The notes under the pieces are model-generated. The model ran no database searches. It saw only the letters and a list, made by a program, of their open reading frames with translations, and was not told where the DNA came from. A program made the position numbers and the translations under genes. Of a stretch of DNA of 64,000 nucleotides, positions 56,595-64,000 are shown one piece after another. Origin of the DNA: Diospyros lotus (Eukaryota > Streptophyta > Magnoliopsida > Ericales > Ebenaceae); NCBI RefSeq assembly GCF_014633365.1, contig NC_068338.1, positions 27,592,291 to 27,656,290 on the forward strand, written 5' to 3'. The first letter of the stretch is position 1. Every line of letters starts with the position of its first letter.

Positions 56595-56935
56595 TATATA
56601 TGAATTAATTCTTCTATTTGAATAAGATTTCAATTTCAACGACGATTTCTTTAGATTTCTTACAAGTAGAATCTTTTTTTTTTTCGATCCAGTTCCTCCA
56701 CCGTTGCCACGAACCCTATTTAGATTCAAGCATGTTACACTTTTTAGTTATTAGGAGAACTCATATACTTTTTTTCGGATTTAGGAAACAACTATCAGAG
56801 ATCTTTTTTCTTTTTAAAATATACATCAGAGAAACAATCAATCTATTGATATTGAAAGAGCTAAAGAAGTCTTTCAAGGTATTATTTATGGGTCTAATGG
56901 AATTCATAGGTATAGGAAAAAATGCTATGAAATAG
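56595..56935 (-). pseudogene. ycf2: nuclear copy of plastid ycf2 (NUPT), 5' part, degraded
   Basis: The minus strand reads [53 protein letters not shown], then (after a stop) VLLITKKCNMLESK and WRNWIEKKKRF. These follow, in order, the N-terminal part of plastid Ycf2 around [40 protein letters not shown] and WVLPITKKC. Several stops and substitutions show long decay in the nucleus. About 340 bp remain; both flanks are unrelated AT-rich DNA. Ycf2 is part of the plastid inner-envelope import motor in many plants; this copy is non-functional. Confidence 0.85.
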
Positions 56936-57179
56936 AGATTGCTTGTTGAACTCTATAAATTGCGTGAAAGTAGGATATTCCAAATTTGAGATTTTATTTA
57001 TTATTTATATATATTATTATTATATATATATATTTTTTGTATATCTATTATTTATATTTTTTATTTTTGAAAAAAATATTTGAAATATTATTTATAATTT
57101 ATTGGCCTCTTAGTAATAATATTGCCAAAATACATTATTCTATTTGTCTACGTTGCAACAAACTTTTTCTTATAATCAT

Positions 57180-57512
57180 TTAACTATGTTTTTTTCACAT
57201 AATCAAGTGAGTCCTCATATGCATGGTACTCAACTGTTAAGTCATGAACCCGACGTTTATACTCATTCTTAGTTAAGGCAAAAATAAGAAGATTCCAATC
57301 TAACATAAACTTCTCTCATTTCTCATTTCTATTAAATAACTTTTTATAGTTAGCAAGCACATTTGTTTATATATGCCACCTACACAATAAGGTGATCATG
57401 GTTAAAAATATTTTATGTATTGCATTCATTAACGTTAATTCTCTGTTAGTGACAACTATTCTTGAAAATGTATTAAGTCTAATTAGACTCTTTAATCTCT
57501 TAATTGCCCATG
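57180..57512 (-). pseudogene. MULE/FAR1-like transposase remnant, downstream half
   Basis: On the minus strand, starting at 57512, the frame reads W-AIKRLKSLIRLNTFSRIVVT, NRELTLMNAIHKIFLTMITL and LCRWHI followed by a stop where family members have an Asn. This is the DDE-core continuation (consensus IVTDRELALMNAI and LLCRWHINKNV) of the segment ending YENNCVW at 62312. The Asp of the TDREL motif is changed to Asn here, so a catalytic residue may be lost. The two halves were one frame before the LTR at 57513-62311 inserted. Confidence 0.85.
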
Positions 57513-60500
57513 TGTAATATCCCGCCTCTTCAGGGCATTGTATTTATGCTAGGATTTTTTTTTTTTCATACATGAAACATACTAAAAATCTCAACATACC
57601 CATAAGATTAACATTCCCAAAATAGGGCTAAGGGACGATAACCTTAATCATAAACGAAAGCAGAATCAGAATCTAATGATCTCATAAATTAATACATAAT
57701 AGATTCATACATTCATATCACTTTGTCCAACATAATATTATAATAACAATTAAAAGTCAAATACAACACCAACTAAAAAACTAGTCCTAACCCTGGCATA
57801 AGACCCATAAAACCTTCTACCATGCTCATGCCTCAATCACCCATTTATCCTTCCGATTACTCGTCTCGCTTAAAACGTGAAATATTTCAGGGAGAGATGT
57901 CCAACATTAGAAGATGAATATTCTAAGTGAAAGTTAAAATGACATGAATGTATGATGCGTGGACATGTATAAACAGATACCCTAGTGTAATTTTTCTGGC
58001 AAACCAACTGTGCATGGAACCCTAGGCAGTAATCCCAGCTTACACACAAGGCAATGAGATACTCCTATAAATTGTTCCGGCAATACCCTCGGAGAATTAC
58101 GGCTACACTATCAGGGTGACATCCCATCCTATGCACGAGTGTTAATATGTCAATAATATCATGTTATGTGAAGAATCATGTTTATTGATATAACAGTATA
58201 TGTACAAATATGACAAAATGCTCACAAATTACATAATGCTTAGCAACCCTTGGGAATAACATGCATAATATAGGAAAATCTCATCACGTGTAAGCTTTTG
58301 GAGTAAAATCACTCACATTTCGAACAAAATTCAGTACACCTCGAAAATCGTGCACACCCTCGAATTTCATGCCAAGCCTAAAAAATTACACAATCACTTA
58401 ACCTCGAGCCTCAAAGCACCATATTCATCATATTTATTCAATTAAACATTAACACCTATTTTTTCATAATTCTTCCACATTTTTTTTTTATTTTATTCCT
58501 ATTTTTATCTTGAAAATCCAAAATAAATACCTACTCAAACATTTTTTTAAATATTTTTGCACCATAATTCCTGAAATAATTTTCTTGAAATTCTAAAAGA
58601 AAATTCAGAAAATGCCTATTGGTCATGCGTCCTGAGCGTGAACTGAGAGTGAAGGCTGGTGCGTGTGTTTCATGCGCCAGTCGTTTTCTCCAACTCCAGT
58701 ACGTCGGTGATGTAGATTTTGCTCTTGTATTGACTACCCCCTTAGTCGATCACAATAGTACCTAGATTGGCATGAAAGAAACACTGGAAGTGGTCCAACT
58801 GGTTAATCAAAGACTCGACCAGAGCTTCCGCCTAGGATTCCGGCAAAACTTCGAATCCCACACAAACCTATACGAAAGCTCTCCAACCCTTCCAAAAACA
58901 CTCTACAACCTTCAAGGAATAAAATCCCCTTATCCCTTGCCCTCGATTCACCGTCTAATGCTTTCAATTTAAGCTTGAAACTTGCAAAAACCCTTAGCCT
59001 CTTTGACCTTTATTTATACCCATTTTCGAGCCTTCAAACGTCCATTCATGTCTAATCCAAGGTCATTAATGCTTTTCCCTACCCTAAATTGACCCATATC
59101 CCTTGATAAATGGCTCATGATCGTTTGTCAGAGGCTCAAAATTTTGGCCATCTCACGACCAAAATTTCGATCCCATTGGCGGTCGATGTGGCCGATTCTC
59201 GACTAAAGACTTGCCATGAGGCCTAGGCCTAGCTCTGAGGCCCCCCAACAACTCCTCTTGTAACGGCCCGCCTCCCGAAGCCCCTATCGCGAATAGAAGA
59301 TCTTTGAGAAGGTCATTATAAAATGATACTGAACAATAACGCAACTACAACTCATATACAACCCTTATTAAAATCGTAATCTTTCTTTTATTTAACATCT
59401 CATAATGTTCTTTACAAATCATTCCTCACTTGGGCCTACCTGGGCTTACATAACATACGACAAACTCAAAAACGTAAACATTAACCTTATCAAAGACACG
59501 ATGACACCCAGGATCTAGTTTCGGGAGAGCTCTGCACTTGTTACCATGACACAACGGCCTGGACCCAAACCTTGCTGAACGCACCTGCGGTCTCGGGACA
59601 CTCTCTTACCTGGAATGATGTAAAACAACATGAGTCGCGAGACTCAACAAGCTCTAGAAAGGAAGGCTATAGGTTTAAGGTAAGACTCTTCCCATGACAC
59701 CCCATGCAATTCATGCCAATGCAATCACACCATGTCATGATTCGTACGTGCCTTACTTCTACATGCATAACATAAAGTTAACTGCACATAAGGAACCAGG
59801 GGCCCACATAAGTCACACATTGGCACCCAGGTCCCGCATACAAACCTGTTGCAGCCTAACATAGGCTACCATATCATCATTCTCTTAGACCAGCCTTTTC
59901 CTGACATGGTCGGCTTTTCCTGACATTTAACGTTTGGTTTTTCCTGATACTCGTTACATGTTCTTCCTAATACCCATCATATTCTCATATGTTCTTCATG
60001 TCATACATCACATAATCATATACTTCCGCGATCTTGGTCTTCCCTCGGGCCAACCTCGAGCTAATATCTAAGCCGAGCCGAAGCTCACATGAGTCGATAC
60101 TCCCGACACCTGGCACGATACTCCCGTCCAGAATAACAGTAACAATAAAACCATGCAATGCAACACATAGGAAATGCAATGGCCTTTGTAGCATAAACGT
60201 GATGACAAGACCCCCATAAACCAAGCATCAAGCCCTACTATGCCTCACATAGGAATACGCACATGCAACATGCTCTAAATGCATATGCTCATCTAGGATA
60301 CCCAAATTGGCTCTTAGACCAATCGGGTCATGCAAATGCTCATACATCCCATCACACACAAAGCATGTCCCCACGTGAATGCAACCCAACCCCTTGTAGC
60401 ACACACATCATGAAATGCACAAACCAAGCCGGGAATCTGGAGTACCAGCTTTTCTGGCCGTCTAGCGCTTATCGTAACAACCGATGACTGGCGCCTATAC

Positions 60501-62311
60501 ATCCAGCCATCAACTGCCACGACCCACGGTCGACAGTCAGTGGCTTTGTACCCATACCCTTAGACACACTTACCGACACTATTAACTTTATATCTTCCCA
60601 ACTTAACTTTACATAACATTTCTCCATAACTCATAACCTTTCATGTACATAACCGCATAACATTGTAATATCATTCTCATTACTTTTCATTCACATAAAG
60701 CCATCTCAACATACATACTAAATTATTAGTAAAACCCAATTAAACCATAAACAACTTTTTTAAGAACCTAGCCCAACGGGTACGACATCATTCCCAAGGA
60801 AAGCGGAGTGATACGAAGCTCCGTGACGGTTGAAATGAAAGACACTATGACGCCATTACTTAGCTCATTCCATTAACAATAAACCCATTAATAAAATAAA
60901 AGTCATTAAGTGGTTATCACGCGGATTATTGTTATTGATGCGTGGAACTGAGTCGGTGAGGGAGGGTTTAGAGTATAAGAAACCTCGAAAATTTTCATGA
61001 GAAATAAATAACGCGAGGAGAGGGTTAAAAGCTTGCCTGAAACCAACTATTTTCGATCTCTCTTGTGCTCCTATTGCGAAGTAAAACACTCCTTCCTTCA
61101 ATGCTCGCGGCCCTTGCTCCCTCCCATTTCTTCTTCATCTTCTACTCCCAAATTTCACGCCCAGGGAAGCCATCACCCTTTTTATAGGTAAATTCTTTTT
61201 AATTTTTTAATTTAATTCTTATAACCCATAATTAATCTCATCCACATATTGTTGATTTTATTCCCAAGGTTAATCATAATCTATTGACTTAATTGCAAAG
61301 TAATTGAAATTTAAAAAAAATTAAATGAAAGTTGAAGTCCGCCTTGCGTCCCACGCTCATGCTTCCAATTTTAAAAGCATATATTAATATTATATTAAAT
61401 GAAATTATTTTTTCCTATTATATAATATATTTTTACTACCATAACTTATATATATATAAATATTATATGCCTATACCCATGCATTCAAGTGTGAGCACCT
61501 TCTTCATCTCCACATTACTAATTTTTTATTTTTATTTATTTTTAATATAATATTAGATCCAAATTTTCCATTTTCTTTTTATTCACAAATATGATTACTT
61601 TAATACCCTTAAATATATTCTTTAAACCACGAATCCTCAATAAATCATTTCTAACACTCAAAATTATCTATTATTATGCTCTCAAAATTTCGGAATGTTA
61701 CACCTCTTGAGTTCCCACAACCAAAATCGGCGATAGGAGAGGTGTGATTAACGGTTGAGTGTTCACATTGTCAGTCTTTTAAAAATTACACTTCTACCTA
61801 TCTTAAGTTTCAAAATTTCACTTTTCAAAATATTCATTGAGACCCTTAAGTTCTAAACTCTTCATTTACACCTTGAAGATTTAGAAATAACATCATTTTG
61901 ACCTCTCTCAGACAATTTTAAGAAATTATATTATGGCCCGAATGAATGATTTGACCACTAACCCTTTCGTTTTGACCTGAAACTATTTCAGGGTTGTTTA
62001 TCATGCAAAATTTGATTCCTTTAAGGGTTTCATTGACTTATTGGAAGTCTCTTATGACAATTCAGTTTTTCAGCCTAAATCGTAACTATATTGAAAATTG
62101 ATTCTGATTTGATTTCTTTTGATGCTAAAAATCATGCCTCGAGATGCTCATTAGTGACATACCTATTTCCTCAGGTATTTAAGCTCCAGGGCATTCTCTT
62201 CGGTTGATTCGATCACTTTTTCAGGTTATTTTAATACCAATTTGCATGAAATTTCATATTTTTTTTCTAAATACTTATTTCAAAAGTAACCCAAAACTTC
62301 TAGGTGTTACA
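57513..62311 (-). mobile_element. solo LTR A, itself split by solo LTR B
   Basis: The plus strand starts TGTAATATCCCGCC and ends GGTGTTACA, with a 5-bp duplication CCATG/CCATA (57508-57512 and 62312-62316, one mismatch). Without the inserted LTR B it is about 2.35 kb. A GGTATAAATAAAGG motif on the minus strand (59011-59018 core) and the GCGGGATATTACA end on that strand set the polarity as minus. No coding sequence, PBS or PPT is seen. It interrupts a MULE transposase remnant exactly within a Trp codon region. Confidence 0.82.
59259..61702 (-). mobile_element. solo LTR B, nested in LTR A
   Basis: 2444 bp, plus strand starting TGTAACGGCCCGCC and ending GGAATGTTACA, with a perfect 5-bp duplication CCTCT (59254-59258 and 61703-61707). 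The minus strand carries CTATAAAAAGGG (61178-61187 core) and ends GGCGGGCCGTTACA, so polarity is minus. It is coding-free. It is younger than LTR A because it sits inside it, and its duplication is perfect while that of A has one mismatch. Confidence 0.9.
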
Positions 62312-63080
62312 CCATACGCAATTATTCTCATATTCATGATCTATGAATGCAAATGCAACAAAAAAAGTTAACTTAGTCAATGTCATACCAACGATCTCAA
62401 GCAATGGATACATGCACTTGTTAGTTTTGTATGTACAGTCCATTATTAACATATATGGAAAGACTTTTAATAACTCTATAGATATCGGATAAGCCCAATA
62501 TAAGTTTGTAATATAATCTGTTGATCCATTGCATCTCTGTCACTCCACATAATTACATTCCCCCAATTTCTTCATCAATTATTGCATTTGTGATCGATTA
62601 TCTTTCTTTATAAGTCTGTATCTTTGACGTGTATTATATATAGTTTTGATGGTAGTTACGTTATCCCCATACTCTTTCTTTTGAGTCATCAAAATATTTC
62701 TAGACTTCACAAGATTTTTAGACATTATTTTCAATATTTCTTTCTCTTTCTCTATAAGTCGCTCCGCATATGAATGACCCTCAAGTTGAGTTGTTGATGG
62801 ATGATTGTGTAGTTCACATATAACCTTCAACTTTCACTGCTCATTTAAAAATTTAATGCAAAGTAATTCAAATGGACAACCACACTTTTTTGAATCTATG
62901 GGCTTATGTTTTAATTCTCTTATTGCTTCTTCTCCATTTTTTGATGGTCTATACTCCTACTTCGTTCACAAGCAAGACAAACTCTAGATTTCATCCTGTG
63001 ACCTCCACATTTTAAACTCTTTAACACAATAACAATTCCATTTTTTTTCCAACTTTCTTAGCCCATTCAATAAGTTCTTC
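62312..63080 (-). pseudogene. MULE/FAR1-like transposase remnant, upstream half
   Basis: The minus strand reads MKVICELHNHPSTTQLEGHS, YAERLIEKEKEILKIMSKNL, VKSRNILMTQKKEYGD and NVTTIKTIYNTRQRYRLIKK, then RSQMQ-stop-LMKKLGECNYVEW, PYMLIMDCTYKTNKC and PLLEIVGMTLTKLTFFVAFA, ending YENNCVW at the LTR junction. This is the N-terminal and first-Asp (DCTYKTN) part of a Mutator-like transposase of the FAR1/FHY3-related type. Upstream of about 62830 the FAR1-like DNA-binding region is badly decayed with stops. A Gln-to-stop change lies after RSQMQ. Confidence 0.88.
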
Positions 63081-64000
63081 TCTACTACTAAAAAGCTAAT
63101 AAAAAAAAAACTTAGATACATTTTCCTCTTGTTAAAATAATAATGTCAAAAGGTTTAATAAGGATGCCTCATACTTCATTGGTAGTAAACAACTGAATAA
63201 CATCAAATGAATGCTCAAGTACGTGCAAAGTAGTTTCATTCTCATAATTATCCTGATATAAAAAGAAAAACAAGCCAATAAAACAAAAATTAGAAAAGAA
63301 TTCTGGTGGGGTTAGGGAATGGGGTTTGGGCAATGTTCGGGGGACTTGGGTTTCAAGGAACTTGGACCCGAACCTTGGATTTCGGGAAACTTTGAGTTCC
63401 CTGACTTTCGCGAACCCTGCAAGTCCCCCGAGAGATACAAATCGCCTATTACAACTCGCGTACTTACTTGTTCGTTGAATGATTTGTACTATTGCTCTTT
63501 TAAGTAGTTGTTCTCTTTCTCGTCAAACTCTGCCCATGTTGTCAACATTTGAGTGTAGTAATCATCCATGGCTTAACTCCAGCGAATGAATTACAAAGTT
63601 GGCTGCTATGATAAGGAGAAAATGACTGAGCAATGGTGGGCGTGTGAAAGAACATGGAATAAGTGACCTGACTGCTATGGTGAGAAGAAAATGGCTAAGC
63701 GATGGTGGGCGTGAAAGAACAGGGAATGAGTTACAGAGTTGCCTGCTATGGTAAGGAAAAAGTACCTGCGCGATGATGGGTGATTGAGTATTGAAGAGAG
63801 GGTAAAAATGGGTTTTCATTTGAGGGTATTTTAGGCATATTCAGAAATGGTTGCGGAGAGCAAAAACAGTGTTTACAAATAGAATTTCCCTTCCAAATAA
63901 GCTCCCAAGAGCTTTTTGCTTTGACAAAAAAAATTTCAAATTTACCCTCAAACAAAATACATATTTTCAACCTTTAGCCTTTGTCATCCCTCTATCTCTC
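63081..64000. other. right-hand flank with tandem repeats
   Basis: No gene is recognised. A GC-richer stretch at 63305-63450 with CTTGGACCC/GGGTTC-type motifs is followed by the tandem repeats at 63580-63780 and AT-rich DNA to the window edge. Confidence 0.4.
63580..63780 (+). repeat. three-copy tandem repeat, period about 70 bp
   Basis: Three diverged copies anchored at GGCTGCTATG, GACTGCTATG and GCCTGCTATG (63601, 63671 and 63741), each followed by G(A/G)GAAAATG(A/G)CT and GATGGTGGGCGTG-like blocks. Confidence 0.75.

Noticed and set aside
1..64000. CRISPR arrays, phage-type or bacterial defence systems, riboswitches, operons
   Set aside because: The window is plant nuclear DNA; no regularly spaced repeats or prokaryotic gene clusters are present.

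Overview
The window is nuclear DNA from a flowering plant, most likely a eudicot; I cannot name the species. The signs are AT-rich intergenic DNA, short GT-AG introns, plant-only gene families (a GT47 glucuronoxylan enzyme, an XTH, a serine carboxypeptidase-like gene), intron-containing tRNA-Tyr genes, a degraded plastid ycf2 insert, and plant-type hAT, MULE, CACTA, Ty3/gypsy, RTE and SINE-like elements.

Host genes, left to right: a four-exon FRA8/IRX7-type GT47 glycosyltransferase (1508-3183, +); two tRNA-Tyr(GUA) genes (4387-4480 and 6679-6772, both -); a four-exon group III xyloglucan endotransglucosylase/hydrolase (10947-12309, -); a six-exon conserved protein of unknown function (24420-29075, -), facing away from a four-exon 87-residue coiled-coil protein (32171-38025, +); a broken 3' fragment of the ESCRT-III gene VPS24/CHMP3 (39168-39545, +); and a nine-exon SCPL48/49-type serine carboxypeptidase with an intact catalytic triad (50408-53899, +). 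The GT47 and XTH genes both act on cell-wall hemicellulose, but they are separate transcription units and nothing in the sequence links them.

The rest is largely mobile DNA, much of it delimited to the base by target-site duplications (TSDs): a compact 2.58-kb gypsy element with two LTRs, PBS and PPT (15270-17850, TSD ATAAC); a 3.1-kb solo LTR in an intron (34710-37784, TSD TAAGC); an apparently complete hAT transposon with an open 674-codon transposase (44086-47350, TSD GTGTGTGA); a 427-bp hAT-like MITE (54962-55388, TSD ACAAAAAC); one end of a CACTA element (55480 onward); and a nested stack at 57.2-63.1 kb, where a MULE/FAR1-like transposase remnant is split by a solo LTR (57513-62311) that is itself split by a second solo LTR (59259-61702, TSD CCTCT).

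The items I would look at first are the intact hAT element with its CCGGAACC-rich ends, the 254-bp inverted repeat pair at 22.3/24.0 kb, the nested LTR-in-LTR-in-MULE stack, the rearranged gypsy element, and the duplicated 3' splice site in the small-protein gene. I found no CRISPR array, operon or prokaryotic defence system, and no complete gene set that would count as a new pathway.
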